From NCBI GenBank assembly GCA_016219965.1, contig JACRJM010000006.1, positions 1 through 64,000 on the forward strand: a stretch of 64,000 nt of DNA, written 5' to 3'. Source of the stretch: Candidatus Schekmanbacteria bacterium. Its GTDB lineage: Bacteria > Schekmanbacteria > GWA2-38-11 > J061. The position numbers and the translations under genes were made by a program. The notes beneath the pieces are model-generated. The model was not told the DNA's origin. It made no database searches and saw only the letters and a program-made list of their open reading frames with translations. Below are positions 25,117 to 34,405 of this stretch, piece after piece (position 1 is the stretch's first letter; each line of letters starts with the position of its first letter).

Positions 25117-27579
25117 ATGACAAAGCTTAGATTAAGTTCATCTATTCTGTTCCTGTTAATTTTATTGGCTCCATGCTTTGCTTTCGCCAATACTGCGCCA
25201 GATACATCAAAGATAATGTCGAAAGCCGCAAAGCTTCAAATCCCATTCATCGAGAATCAAGGACAGATACAAGATAAGTCAGTAAAGTTCTATGCAAACA
25301 CCTTTGCCGGGAATGTTTATGTTACTGATAAGGGTGAAATCGTTTATGGGTTGTCGAACAAAGAAGATTCCACATCTCTACGCGAAACACTCATTGGCTC
25401 AGCACCCTCAGCCATTAAAGGTGAAAGCAAATCCGTCACAAACGTAAATTACTTTGTCGGAAATAAAGACAACTGGAAGTCAAACATCTCTACATTTGAA
25501 AGCGTAAGCCTCGGCGAAGTCTACGAAGGCGTAGAGCTTAAACTCAAAGCCTATGGCAAGAATGTTGAAAAACTTTTCTATGTGAATGAATGCGGTGATG
25601 TTGAAGACATAAAACTCAAGGTTGAAGGAGCAGAAGATATTTCAGTTAACAAAGACGGCGAGCTCGAAATCGAAACAGAACTCGGCACCATAAAATTCAC
25701 CAAACCTTTTGCCTATCAGGAAATTGATGGAAAGAAGATTGAAGTGAAATGCGACTTTGTCATTGATTTTTCATCTTATTCATTCCGCGTCGCGTCTTAT
25801 GACAAAAACTATCCTCTTGTAATTGACCCGTTGATCGCCTCAACATATATATGGGAAGTAGGTGAGGATTATAGTTATGATATAGCATTAGATTCAACAG
25901 GAAATGTTTTTATAACAGGACATACTGTTGGTAATTTCCCGACTACGGCTGGTGCATATAGCCCCACGCGTATTGATATTCATAATGCTTTTGTATCAAA
26001 GTTGGATAACACATTAAGCACTTTGCTTGCCTCAACTTATCTGGGAGGAAGCATTTCTGAGACAGCCTATTCTATAGCCATAGATCCATCAGGAAATGTT
26101 TATGTGGCAGGGACCACCGGTTCTTCTAATTTTCCAATAACTGCGGGCGCATATGATAGCTTGATGAATAGTAGCGATGTTTTTATATCTAAATTCAATA
26201 ACAATTTAAGTTCATTGCTTGCGTCGACCTTCTTAGGTGGCAGTACTTATGAGGGTGCCTATGACTTAGAATTAGACCCAACAGGGAATATTTATGTGAC
26301 CGGATATACAAACTCATCTGATTTTCCAACAACCACAGGTGCATATGACATATCACATAATGGTGGATATGATGTTTTTATATCAAAGTTAAACAGTACC
26401 TTAAGTACATTGATGGGGTCGACTTTTTTAGGCGGCGTCAACAGCGATTATGTCAAGAAAATGGCATTAGATTCATCAGGAAACGTTTTTGTGACAGGAT
26501 ACACCCGTTCATCTGACTTTTCCATAACTACAGACGCATATGATACTTCATACAATGGGGGTGAAGATGTTTTTATATCAAAGCTGGACAATACGTTGAC
26601 CTCACTCCTTGCTTCTACCTTCATAGGAGGAACCTATAATGACTATGGGCGTGCTATAGCTATAGATTCATCGGACAATGTTTTTGTGACAGGGGAACCT
26701 TCAACTGGGTTTCCTACAATAGCAGGTTCTTACGATACCTCGCCAAACGGTGGTTATGATGTTTTTGTCATAAAGATGAATAATCAATTAAATACCCTGG
26801 TTGCTTCTACCTTTATAGGCGGAAACAATAATGATTATGGGTATGGTATAGCCGTAGATTCTTGGGGAAGTGTTTACGTAACCGGCGAGACTTCTTCATC
26901 TATTTACCCTGTGGGTAGTGCAATTCCTTTTCCAACCACAGAAGGTGCTTTCGATACAAGCCATAATCTTCAGCGTGATGTTTTTGTATCAAAACTGGAC
27001 AATATGCTAACTTCCCTGAACGCCTCAACTTTCTTAGGTGGAGAACATAGTGAATATGGCCGTGCCATAGTCTTAGACTCCTCAGGAAATGTTTATGTAA
27101 CCGGGGAAACTGATTCAAATGGATCTTCCGGTTCACATGTTTTTCCTACCACAGAAGGCGCTTATAACACCACTCCAGAATATTACGTTACTTTTTTTAT
27201 TTTTATATCAAAGCTGGATCATTACTTAACCGCTGGAAAAGGAATCCCTACCGCCATCACCCTTTCCTCCTTCACTGCTGATTTAAAAAACAAGAAAGTT
27301 CTTCTTACCTGGCAGACCGCAACTGAAATCGACAACCTCGGCTTCAACGTCCTCCGCAGTGAATCGGAATCCGGTCCATATACGAAGATTAACAAAAAGC
27401 TTATCAAGTCAAAAGGAAGTAGCACAAAAGGGGCAAGCTACAAGTTAAAAGACAAGAACATCGAGGCAGGCAAAACCTATTGGTACAAGCTTGAAGATAT
27501 TGACAGCAATACCGGACCAGCTCAGCACGATGCGGTGAAGGTGGAAGTGACGGCGAAGAAGGTTAAAGCTAAAAAGTAA
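25117..27579 (+). CDS. Secreted seven-repeat SBBP beta-propeller protein with FN3-like C-terminus
   Basis: An 820-residue exported protein. It has a signal peptide to about residue 25 (APCFAFA), an N-terminal DUF7948-type domain at about 35-235 (IPFIENQGQIQDKSVKFYA), and seven SBBP repeats at about 240-710. Each repeat follows D-x-x-GNVYVTG, then FPTTxGAYD, then DVFISKLD, LLASTFLGG, consistent with one seven-bladed propeller. The last 105 residues are the FN3-like module shared with 23759-24958. The role is probably cell-surface or extracellular binding; no enzyme motif is seen. Located 158 nt after the previous gene, with the same ribosome-binding context. Confidence 0.85.
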   Translation: MTKLRLSSSILFLLILLAPCFAFANTAPDTSKIMSKAAKLQIPFIENQGQIQDKSVKFYANTFAGNVYVTDKGEIVYGLSNKEDSTSLRETLIGSAPSAIKGESKSVTNVNYFVGNKDNWKSNISTFESVSLGEVYEGVELKLKAYGKNVEKLFYVNECGDVEDIKLKVEGAEDISVNKDGELEIETELGTIKFTKPFAYQEIDGKKIEVKCDFVIDFSSYSFRVASYDKNYPLVIDPLIASTYIWEVGEDYSYDIALDSTGNVFITGHTVGNFPTTAGAYSPTRIDIHNAFVSKLDNTLSTLLASTYLGGSISETAYSIAIDPSGNVYVAGTTGSSNFPITAGAYDSLMNSSDVFISKFNNNLSSLLASTFLGGSTYEGAYDLELDPTGNIYVTGYTNSSDFPTTTGAYDISHNGGYDVFISKLNSTLSTLMGSTFLGGVNSDYVKKMALDSSGNVFVTGYTRSSDFSITTDAYDTSYNGGEDVFISKLDNTLTSLLASTFIGGTYNDYGRAIAIDSSDNVFVTGEPSTGFPTIAGSYDTSPNGGYDVFVIKMNNQLNTLVASTFIGGNNNDYGYGIAVDSWGSVYVTGETSSSIYPVGSAIPFPTTEGAFDTSHNLQRDVFVSKLDNMLTSLNASTFLGGEHSEYGRAIVLDSSGNVYVTGETDSNGSSGSHVFPTTEGAYNTTPEYYVTFFIFISKLDHYLTAGKGIPTAITLSSFTADLKNKKVLLTWQTATEIDNLGFNVLRSESESGPYTKINKKLIKSKGSSTKGASYKLKDKNIEAGKTYWYKLEDIDSNTGPAQHDAVKVEVTAKKVKAKK

Positions 27580-27686
27580 AACTCGTCCCTGAAGAAGCAG
27601 TGCTCGGTGTATGCAAGAGCGACACAGGTGCAGGTCCTAATCAGTCAGCATGCATCATCCCGCAGTGCTTTAACCCGGGAAGCTGA
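27573..27686 (+). other. Possible coding remnant (Cys-containing 36-codon tail)
   Basis: Directly after the propeller gene, a frame without a proper start reads ...EEAVLGVCKSDTGAGPNQ... with three cysteines and ends at a TGA. It looks like the C-terminus of a lost gene. It may equally be chance, and no family is recognised. Confidence 0.3.
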
Positions 27687-27698
27687 GGAAAACAGCCC

Positions 27699-28418
27699 TC
27701 ACCACTTTGTTCCGCCATTGATGAGGCTGAAGCGCTTTTTGAAAAGATAGAGAAGGTTCTTGGTGCCGTCGCCCCAGAGGTTGAGTTTGCTCACCCCTTC
27801 CCTTTTCTGGTAGAAGAATTCAATAGGAATTTCCCTTGCGCGAAGATTCTTGTTCGTGAATACCTCAATCTTTAACTCCTCGGAAAAAGGCATCCCGTCG
27901 CTCAACACATTGATCTGGGATAAGACTTCACGTTTAAATACCCACATGCCCGATTGCGAATCATGGATTGATTTCCCGAAAAGAAAGAGGACTGACAGTG
28001 AGAGCACCGTGTTGCCAATATATCTAAGCACAGCCTCCTTATAGTTCTTCTTACTGAGGATATCCCAGCTTGAGAAGATCCTTCTTGCCGAAATGAAGTC
28101 AAGTTTATCAACAAGAAGTATGTCAACAAGATATGGGATGGCAAGCGCCGGATAAGTTCCGTCACCGTCAAGTGTGGCTATTATATCGCCTGTCGCGCAT
28201 TTCAATCCTGTCTTATATGCCCGTCCATAACCTTTCCTTTCTTCGAAAACAACCTTTGCCCCAAGAGAAGTTGCAATCTCTCCTGTCCTGTCCGTGGAAT
28301 TATTGTCAGAGACTATGACCTCATCAACAAAGCGGGGAATACTCTTGATCACTCCGCCGATTGCTGCCTCCTCATTGTAACATGGCATTACAACAGATAT
28401 TTTTTTGCCGTTATACAT
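27699..28418 (-). CDS. DPM1-like family 2 glycosyltransferase
   Basis: A 239-residue GT2 enzyme from the ATG at 28418, which overlaps the upstream stop as TAATG and has GAGGATG before it. The catalytic core shows VVMPCYNEEAAIGGVI, VSDNNSTDRTG and ATLDGDGTYP (DxD). A C-terminal QKREGVSKLN segment matches polyprenyl-phosphate hexose synthases. There are no C-terminal transmembrane helices, so it is peripheral. Last gene of the minus-strand series that includes a radical SAM enzyme and another GT2. Likely involved in lipid-linked or surface glycan synthesis. Confidence 0.85.
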   Translation of the reverse strand: MYNGKKISVVMPCYNEEAAIGGVIKSIPRFVDEVIVSDNNSTDRTGEIATSLGAKVVFEERKGYGRAYKTGLKCATGDIIATLDGDGTYPALAIPYLVDILLVDKLDFISARRIFSSWDILSKKNYKEAVLRYIGNTVLSLSVLFLFGKSIHDSQSGMWVFKREVLSQINVLSDGMPFSEELKIEVFTNKNLRAREIPIEFFYQKREGVSKLNLWGDGTKNLLYLFKKRFSLINGGTKW

Positions 28419-29521
28419 TAAGCTTTCATCCTCCCGATCTTTATCCCTGCCCATTCCCGGAACACAGTGGGAAATATGGAAGGGGTAAAAAGTATGCTGT
28501 TAGTAAGAAAACACTCATAGGTGCAGAAGCATTTTGACTCTTTTATATAGCGCCTTATATTATCCGCAGTTTCGCTGTTCCAGACTTTTTTAAAATCATA
28601 GTTTGCATCACGGAGATTTCCCATTTTTCTGTCCAGCAGTTCACAGGGGCAAAGCTCCCCGTTGCTTGTTATGACAGCGCTTAAAGAGCCGGCATAACAT
28701 GGGAGGACTGATTTATTTTCTGTCACTATCTCGGCAATCACTTTCTGCCTCACTATTTTCATGGCATTTATAAGGTCGCATCCAAAAAAACGCTTATACC
28801 CTGACAATGCATTTTTCTTTGTATCATTTTCAATTATATTGGCAAGCTCAAGGTATTTGTTAATATCTACCTGTTTTGCAGAAGGGTCACGCGGGGTTCC
28901 CCTCGTCAAAAGATACGTTATGGCATCAGCGCCAAGCTCATCTTTTAGATAGGCATAGATCTCAGGGAGTTTTTCCTGATTGTAGCCTGATGCTGTAAGG
29001 GCAACATTCAGATTGAAGTTGTTATACTTCTTTTTTAGTTTCCTCAGTTCCCTGTATGTCCACAGGGCTTTTTCGAAAAGCCCTTCATAACCTCTAAGCC
29101 TGTCATGCTCTGCATCAATCGCATCAATGGATATATCTATGGCAAAATCAATACCCGGGCATTTCTCGAGTATCTTTTCTGCAGAAGAGACCACTTTTCC
29201 CTGAAGCGAGCCGTTAGACGGTATGCCAAGATTACTTACCCGGTTGTTCTTAAAATAGATATAAGCGATCTCCGCAATGTCATCCCTAAGGAACGGCTCT
29301 CCGCCTGTAAGAAGAAGGAAAAGTATCTCATCCATCGAGGCTGATATTTTTTCAATCTCATCAATGGTGAGTTCGTCTTTGCGGGCTGCCCTTTCGCCGA
29401 GAAGGCAATGAACACATTTTGCCGTGCAGTTCTCTGTGATGAAAAAAACAAGGTAGAGAGGTGTCGAAGATTTTTTCCTGATTATATCGCCAAGATGTCT
29501 TAAATAACCTGATGCTTTCAC
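28418..29521 (-). CDS. Radical SAM protein with SPASM-like C-terminus
   Basis: A 367-residue radical SAM enzyme. The [4Fe-4S]-SAM cluster motif CTAKCVHC lies at residues 32-39, and LTGGEPFLRDD is the GGE motif. The C-terminal third has further cysteines (LPCYAGSLSAVI, ELCPCELLDR, CFCTYEC) consistent with an auxiliary SPASM/twitch cluster. The neighbours are two GT2 genes, 10 nt upstream and overlapping by 1 nt downstream. Such SPASM-type proteins in glycan loci may modify sugars or peptides; the substrate is unknown. Confidence 0.87.
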   Translation of the reverse strand: MKASGYLRHLGDIIRKKSSTPLYLVFFITENCTAKCVHCLLGERAARKDELTIDEIEKISASMDEILFLLLTGGEPFLRDDIAEIAYIYFKNNRVSNLGIPSNGSLQGKVVSSAEKILEKCPGIDFAIDISIDAIDAEHDRLRGYEGLFEKALWTYRELRKLKKKYNNFNLNVALTASGYNQEKLPEIYAYLKDELGADAITYLLTRGTPRDPSAKQVDINKYLELANIIENDTKKNALSGYKRFFGCDLINAMKIVRQKVIAEIVTENKSVLPCYAGSLSAVITSNGELCPCELLDRKMGNLRDANYDFKKVWNSETADNIRRYIKESKCFCTYECFLTNSILFTPSIFPTVFREWAGIKIGRMKA

Positions 29522-29530
29522 TATATCCTC

Positions 29531-30532
29531 TCAGTAATAGCGGCTGCCAAAGAGATATGACACAAAACCCGTTATCAATCCCGCTGCAACCGCCAGATTA
29601 TCAGAAACTATGAAAAAAAAACCTGCCATCGCGAAGGCAGCTCCTTTCTTCTTTTTTAGAAAATTAAGAAAACTGATATTCGCAACAAATATAACCAGAA
29701 AAAAGAATAATCCTGCCAGAAGAAACATTTTTTCTCCGGTCAAGGCAAATGACAAAAAAAGGAAAAGAAAGAGCATAAAAAAAATGACCTGCATGATATA
29801 TGTGTTTGGAACAGAAGTTTTATTTCCACCACTAAACATTGCAGCACCTCTGCGCATTGTCATTTTTATAAGCCCGCGGGCCCTGTAATAATCTGTCTTT
29901 AGAATAGACCAGAAATTGTACCCCTTCAGGTGCTCCACGGCAAGCTCTCTCGCAAGAAGAATCTTTACTCCCTTCATAGCAAGCTTCTGTCCAAAATCAG
30001 TGTCCTCAACATTAGGCATTCTGTAATTCTCGTCAAAACCACCCATAGCGAGAAAAATATCCTTCTTTATCGAAGCCATGCTTGTATAAAACAATGAAAC
30101 ATAATCGGGCTGGCTTAAATAAGTATAACGCATCCATAGGTTCTTGAACTGGCTCAGGAAATTAGTGTATCGCAGGAATTCGGACTGTACGCCGACAACA
30201 GCATCAACATTCTTCTCATTATAGATTTTCATTATCTTATCAAGAGAATCTTTTTCTATCAAGATGTCTGCATCAATAAACAGGATTATTTCTGCCCCGG
30301 CAGCGGCAGCGGCAGCGCCGGTATTTCGTGCCGCTGAAACGCCATGAGGTGAATGGGATTTAACAACCGTGCAGCCATGCTTTCTGGCAATATCAATCGA
30401 GTTGTCAGAGCTTAAATCATCAACGACAATAATCTCATAATCCTGAAAAGTGCCGGCTCTGACTGCGAGGATGCATTCCTCAAGAGTTTTTCCGGAATTC
30501 TTAACTGGAATGACAACCGAAATTTTAACCAT
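29531..30532 (-). CDS. Membrane-anchored family 2 glycosyltransferase
   Basis: A 333-residue GT2. VVIPVKNSGKTLEECI, VVDDLSSDNSIDIA and FIDADILIEKD give the nucleotide-sugar and metal sites, and NVEDTDFGQKLAMKG gives the acceptor-side motif. Three or four transmembrane helices follow from about residue 235. Located 10 nt from the CcdA gene and 9 nt from the radical SAM gene, so part of one operon. Donor and acceptor unknown. Confidence 0.85.
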   Translation of the reverse strand: MVKISVVIPVKNSGKTLEECILAVRAGTFQDYEIIVVDDLSSDNSIDIARKHGCTVVKSHSPHGVSAARNTGAAAAAAGAEIILFIDADILIEKDSLDKIMKIYNEKNVDAVVGVQSEFLRYTNFLSQFKNLWMRYTYLSQPDYVSLFYTSMASIKKDIFLAMGGFDENYRMPNVEDTDFGQKLAMKGVKILLARELAVEHLKGYNFWSILKTDYYRARGLIKMTMRRGAAMFSGGNKTSVPNTYIMQVIFFMLFLFLFLSFALTGEKMFLLAGLFFFLVIFVANISFLNFLKKKKGAAFAMAGFFFIVSDNLAVAAGLITGFVSYLFGSRYY

Positions 30533-30541
30533 GAATCCCGT

Positions 30542-31249
30542 CTACCATGCTATAAGGTAAATAAGCTTCTGGAAATTATTTGTCATTATCAGCAGACCAA
30601 CTACCACAAGGAAAACCCCCGCAACGATTTCAATGGTCCGGAAATGTTTTTTTACTTTGCCGAAGAATCTGAAAAACTGATTGATGCCGAGAGATGTGAG
30701 CAGGAACGGTATGCCAAGCCCGGCTGAATAAAAGGAAAGAAGCACCATCCCCTCTTTTACAGAGTCCTGCGCAGAAGCAAGGGCAAGGATTGCGCCGAGC
30801 ACCGGGCCAATGCAGGGTGTCCATCCAAAGGCAAAAGCAAATCCTACAAGCAGTGAGCCTAAAACGCCGACCCTTTTCTTCCCGATGTTGAATCTTTTTT
30901 CAATGTCAAGCGCCTTTATCCTGAAAACACCCATCGTGTGGAGGCCGAATATCACTATAATGGCGCCGGCTATCTGGCTTACCAGTGTAACCTTGCTGCC
31001 GAGAAAGCTTCCTAAAAAAGTTGCAGAGGCACCGAGGATTACAAATACAATGGAAAAACCCGCTACAAAGGCAAGGGAATTTATGAATGTAATCCATGTT
31101 GTTCCTCTCCTTTTCTCTGGCTCATCTCCGTTTCCTGCAATCATTCCTGACACAAAGGAAATATAAGCCGGTACAAGAGGAAGAACGCATGGAGAGACAA
31201 AGGATAGAATCCCAGCCACAAAGGCGGTGGTATTCGATACATTACTCAT
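30542..31249 (-). CDS. ccdA: CcdA-type thiol:disulfide transmembrane protein (cytochrome c biogenesis)
   Basis: A 235-residue protein with six transmembrane helices. The paired redox cysteines sit in SPCVLPLVPAYISF (helix 1) and GWTPCIGPVLGA (helix 4), the DsbD/CcdA signature. It moves reducing power from cytoplasmic thioredoxin to the periplasm for cytochrome c maturation or other thiol targets. Overlaps the end of the K+ channel gene by 8 nt. A periplasmic c-type haem protein (55404) is one possible client in this window. Confidence 0.9.
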   Translation of the reverse strand: MSNVSNTTAFVAGILSFVSPCVLPLVPAYISFVSGMIAGNGDEPEKRRGTTWITFINSLAFVAGFSIVFVILGASATFLGSFLGSKVTLVSQIAGAIIVIFGLHTMGVFRIKALDIEKRFNIGKKRVGVLGSLLVGFAFAFGWTPCIGPVLGAILALASAQDSVKEGMVLLSFYSAGLGIPFLLTSLGINQFFRFFGKVKKHFRTIEIVAGVFLVVVGLLIMTNNFQKLIYLIAW

Positions 31250-32288
31250 TACTGAGTTTCGTTAATGTTGACAATGCACTGCTGTCAGCAAGAACTATCA
31301 GCACTGTCCCCGGGGAAAGTTTCATGTCAGCAGGAGGATTATATATATATTCCTTTTTCCCTTTTTCTCTTACAGCAAGGACAGGGATATTAGCTTCAGT
31401 GTATACGCCTGAAGAAAGGATTGACTTACCGGAAAGCTTCGAACCATCCGGTATCTGAAATTCTTCTATACGGAAATTCTTCTCTCTTCCCCTTAGCATC
31501 TCATCAAGAAAGCTTACAACACTGGGGCGTATGAGTTCTGAGACCATCCTCAGACTTCCGATCGTACTGGGGGAAACAATAGAATTCGCGCCTGCCTTTA
31601 AAAGCTTTTGACCTGAGCTATAGTCAATCACCTTTGATATTATCCGTATATCAGGATTCAACTCCCGCGCTGTCATGGTTACAAAGAGGTTATCCTTGTC
31701 TTCCGGAAGGCAGGCTATAAGACCGGCAGCCTCAAGTATATTAGCGTCTAGCAATACTTCGTCAACCGAGGCATCACCGGCTATATACAGGAACTCACCC
31801 TCTTTTCTGGCTTTCTCGATTTTTTCGATGTTGCTGTCAATCACCACAAAATCTCTTTTTGTATCGAGAAGCTCTCTTATTACGCCGGAGCCAGTGACCC
31901 CTGCACCGCAGACTATATAATGTCCTTTCTTCTCCTGTATCTTTTTTTTCATTTTATTTCTCGCAAGAATTTTTGTGAGATCACCTTCAACGATAAATGC
32001 CGTGATCGTACTTACTCCATAAAGCAATATACCCATCCCGCAAAGGATGAGGAAAACTGTGAACCCTCTTCCGTACAAGCTGTTGCCGATGTCAAGAATT
32101 TCACCAAAACCTACAGTTGAAAGGGTTATCACCGTCATGTAGGCGCATTCCGCAAGCCTCCATCCCTTCCCTTCTGCAATCCCAATCAGATAATAACCGC
32201 CTGTTCCAAAAAGAAAGATAGCCAGAACAAGAAAAACTGACTTGAATATCCTCCTCAGTGAAAAATAAAGTTCCTCTTCAGCGATCAT
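31242..32288 (-). CDS. Potassium channel with RCK (TrkA-N/TrkA-C) domains
   Basis: A 348-residue protein of the MthK/Kch type. Two transmembrane helices flank a pore loop with the filter TLSTVGFGE. A TrkA-N/RCK Rossmann domain follows at about 120-235 (YIVCGAGVTGSGVIRELL; DASVDEVL), then a TrkA-C domain at about 255-345. It conducts K+ under ligand control in the inner membrane. It overlaps ccdA and sits 12 nt after the PNPOx-like gene, so it is co-transcribed. The filter is TVGFG rather than TVGYG, a common variant. Confidence 0.9.
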   Translation of the reverse strand: MIAEEELYFSLRRIFKSVFLVLAIFLFGTGGYYLIGIAEGKGWRLAECAYMTVITLSTVGFGEILDIGNSLYGRGFTVFLILCGMGILLYGVSTITAFIVEGDLTKILARNKMKKKIQEKKGHYIVCGAGVTGSGVIRELLDTKRDFVVIDSNIEKIEKARKEGEFLYIAGDASVDEVLLDANILEAAGLIACLPEDKDNLFVTMTARELNPDIRIISKVIDYSSGQKLLKAGANSIVSPSTIGSLRMVSELIRPSVVSFLDEMLRGREKNFRIEEFQIPDGSKLSGKSILSSGVYTEANIPVLAVREKGKKEYIYNPPADMKLSPGTVLIVLADSSALSTLTKLSNE

Positions 32289-32300
32289 GCGTTAAAATGC

Positions 32301-32840
32301 TCACTTTGTCCACACAGCCTCGGGAAGACCTCTTGCATAACATATAAAATTCACATTCACCGGACTTATTCTTATTAGTTTCATAACATCAGGGCGCGGA
32401 GTTACACCTTTTACCTCTTTTTTGAAGTTCTCTATCACATGACTGAAGAGCGGCAGGACTTTCATAAAAATATCTTTGTGTTCCTGGAACGTGAAGACTT
32501 CCGCTGTCCCCTGATAATTCAGTCCCATGACTCCCCGCATGGTCTTGTGAGGTGCGTATATGCCGAGCGAGACATTGGGATTGCCAAGGATGTTGTCAAC
32601 CTTAACGCCACCCTCTGTCATTATATAGATTATCATTCCTTCATGTTCATAGTCAACGACAGTTGAACGCGGCTTTCCGTCGCTGCCTACCGTAGAAAGG
32701 ACACAGACATTGTTCAGCGACAGGAATTTCACTATTTCCTGCTCTGTCTCCTCTTTACTGAGATGCCTTCGCTCAATGCCAAGACCGTTGACATAGGAAG
32801 TCAATAACTGCTGTCTTTCTTCTTCTGTAAGTTTGATCAT
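32301..32840 (-). CDS. Pyridoxamine 5'-phosphate oxidase-like FMN-binding protein
   Basis: A 179-residue split-barrel flavoprotein. NNVCVLSTVGSDGKPRSTVVDY is the first strand pair of the PNPOx-like fold, and a GMIIYIMTEGGVKVDN segment follows. About 20 helical residues precede the barrel. Activity could be a flavin reductase, F420 or haem binder; a genuine PdxH is unlikely as its PLP-site motifs are absent. GGAGGGA lies just upstream of the ATG, and a GGGGACGC repeat abuts it. First gene of the PNPOx-K channel-CcdA-GT2-SAM-GT2 series. Confidence 0.8.
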   Translation of the reverse strand: MIKLTEEERQQLLTSYVNGLGIERRHLSKEETEQEIVKFLSLNNVCVLSTVGSDGKPRSTVVDYEHEGMIIYIMTEGGVKVDNILGNPNVSLGIYAPHKTMRGVMGLNYQGTAEVFTFQEHKDIFMKVLPLFSHVIENFKKEVKGVTPRPDVMKLIRISPVNVNFICYARGLPEAVWTK

Positions 32841-32857
32841 TCAAAAATCCCTCCATT

Positions 32858-32883
32858 TTAAAAAGGGGACGCAACCCTTTTTC
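32858..32883. repeat. AAAAAGGGGACGCAACCCTTT repeat
   Basis: One copy of a short imperfectly palindromic repeat (AAAGGGG...CCCTTT) whose other copies lie at 42763-42862. It sits between two co-oriented genes, next to the ribosome-binding site of the PNPOx-like gene. Confidence 0.7.
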
Positions 32884-32902
32884 CTAAAGCTTACACTCCA
32901 AC

Positions 32903-33535
32903 TTATTCCTCTATCAATACAGCCCTAACCGGTGCCCCGTCGCACCCCTTAAGGTTTAATGGAAACGCGCAGAGCGTGTAATTTCCCGGCTTCACTGTCA
33001 AAAGATTCAATCCCTCAAGAAGAATGACTTCAGCAGAAAGGAAAACCGAGTGTGCCGGATGCTTTTCATTTCCATATTCTTCAACAGAAAGATAGTCAAT
33101 ACCAACAAGCTTTACTCCGCATTTTACAAGATGCTCAGCCGATTTTTCAGTGAAGTAAACAAAGTCTTTTATGAATTTTTTGTTCTTCCATAAAGATGAA
33201 TTACGGGTTTTAAAAAGAACCCTTTTCTTACCTTTAAGTTTCAAAGCCGAGAGATCCCTGATATTTATCTTGTCCTTAGAATCCAGTTCAACCACGACAG
33301 CATCTCCATAAAATGCTTCAAGCGGGAGGCGGTCAACAGTTTTTCCTTTTTTTATAAAATGAAAAGGTGCATCGATATGCGTCCCTGAATGGGCGCTCAT
33401 AACTATCTTTGTGAGATTGCAGGGGGCTCCGGACTCTATTTTACTTTTCAATCTTAGTTTGACCTTCGGATCCATAGGCCAGCCGACCATCTTTTCATAG
33501 ACAGGTAGAGAAATATCGTGAATCTTCATAATCAC
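32903..33535 (-). CDS. Cyclase family protein (kynurenine formamidase-like metal hydrolase)
   Basis: A 210-residue protein of the Cyclase/KynB family. The metal-binding motif HSGTHIDAPFHF lies near residue 55, and a second conserved region LVGIDYLSVEEYGNEKHPAH follows near residue 145. Members hydrolyse formamides, isatin or similar amides using Mn or Zn. No kynurenine pathway genes adjoin, so the substrate is open. The 196-nt region upstream (33536-33731) carries short TTTATCAAT repeats and a small CCATAT/ATATGG hairpin. Confidence 0.87.
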   Translation of the reverse strand: MIMKIHDISLPVYEKMVGWPMDPKVKLRLKSKIESGAPCNLTKIVMSAHSGTHIDAPFHFIKKGKTVDRLPLEAFYGDAVVVELDSKDKINIRDLSALKLKGKKRVLFKTRNSSLWKNKKFIKDFVYFTEKSAEHLVKCGVKLVGIDYLSVEEYGNEKHPAHSVFLSAEVILLEGLNLLTVKPGNYTLCAFPLNLKGCDGAPVRAVLIEE

Positions 33536-33731
33536 TCCATTTACTTTATCAATTACTTTATCAATCCTTTATCTTGTCAATCTTTTATTTTATCAATCCC
33601 TATGACTCCATATCACTTCTTTATATGGAGCTATGGAAAAACACTACTCATTTATCTTTAACTTCGATTGAAGAGGAATGTCAATTCAAAGCTGCAAACG
33701 TAGTTGTAATGTATTTATAGATGTAAAAAGA

Positions 33732-34040
33732 TTAACCTATCGTAATGCCTGTTCTTTCAATTTCTTCAGAGAAGCCTGATCGATCTTCAGATTTTATAAA
33801 AAGATGCGGCTCTATTCTGACATCAATATCATCAGCTAATTCGTAAAGCCTTTCCATCAAATGAAAATAATCATCATCCGGATCTAAGCTGTCAATAAAC
33901 AAACCAATATCTATATCACTAAAAGACTGCGGATTTCCATTGGCATACGACCCAAACAGAACAGCTTTTCTTAAAAAAAGAATCTCTCTGATTAGCTTTA
34001 TATATTCTTCTGCTTTTCTAATAATTTCTGTTTGATCCAT
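33732..34040 (-). CDS. MNT-type minimal nucleotidyltransferase (antitoxin of HEPN/MNT pair)
   Basis: A 102-residue minimal nucleotidyltransferase. GSYANGNPQSFSDIDIGLF gives the GSx10DxD active site, and the full NTase core is present. In HEPN/MNT toxin-antitoxin systems the MNT protein blocks the HEPN RNase, in some cases by AMPylating it. Overlaps the end of the HEPN gene by 43 nt. Confidence 0.87.
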   Translation of the reverse strand: MDQTEIIRKAEEYIKLIREILFLRKAVLFGSYANGNPQSFSDIDIGLFIDSLDPDDDYFHLMERLYELADDIDVRIEPHLFIKSEDRSGFSEEIERTGITIG

Positions 34041-34405
34041 TTCTGCATCTCCTGTGTCTTGCTTAGAATTTCTTTGCAGTTTTCATAGGTTAAAGAGTCA
34101 AATATTCTTTCTTTATACTCAGGATATCGTGCATCTATGTTCATTGGCTCCAACATTCTAAAAAAAGATTTCTGGGTTTCTGACAATGATTCACTTAACC
34201 CAGTTTCTTTTGCAAGAAATCTTAGATTATGAGTCTTTGGAGGGATTTCATCTCTTATCAGCTGATAAAAAGCTTTTAGAATTTTCTCTATAGCCTGATG
34301 ACACATGAAACCTACATACAAAAATCTTCTCGTTTCCAACATTGCACTTGCAGTTTCAATATCGTAGTCGGAAATTTCAATCCAGTATTGGACTTTGTCA
34401 TTCAC
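33998..34405 (-). CDS. HEPN domain protein (toxin of HEPN/MNT pair)
   Basis: A 135-residue all-helical HEPN protein. MCHQAIEKILKAFYQ in helix 2 and RDEIPPKTHNLRFL with the conserved Arg and His are the RNase-type signature. First gene of a two-gene overlapping unit with the MNT protein, the classic order. No promoter can be assigned with confidence in the 217-nt region between it and the divergent HTH-EIIA gene. Confidence 0.87.
   Translation of the reverse strand: MNDKVQYWIEISDYDIETASAMLETRRFLYVGFMCHQAIEKILKAFYQLIRDEIPPKTHNLRFLAKETGLSESLSETQKSFFRMLEPMNIDARYPEYKERIFDSLTYENCKEILSKTQEMQKWIKQKLLEKQKNI

Noticed and set aside
33536-33600. Possible CRISPR-like array from TTTATCAAT repeats
   Set aside because: The repeats are about 9 bp and spaced too closely and irregularly; there are no cas genes.
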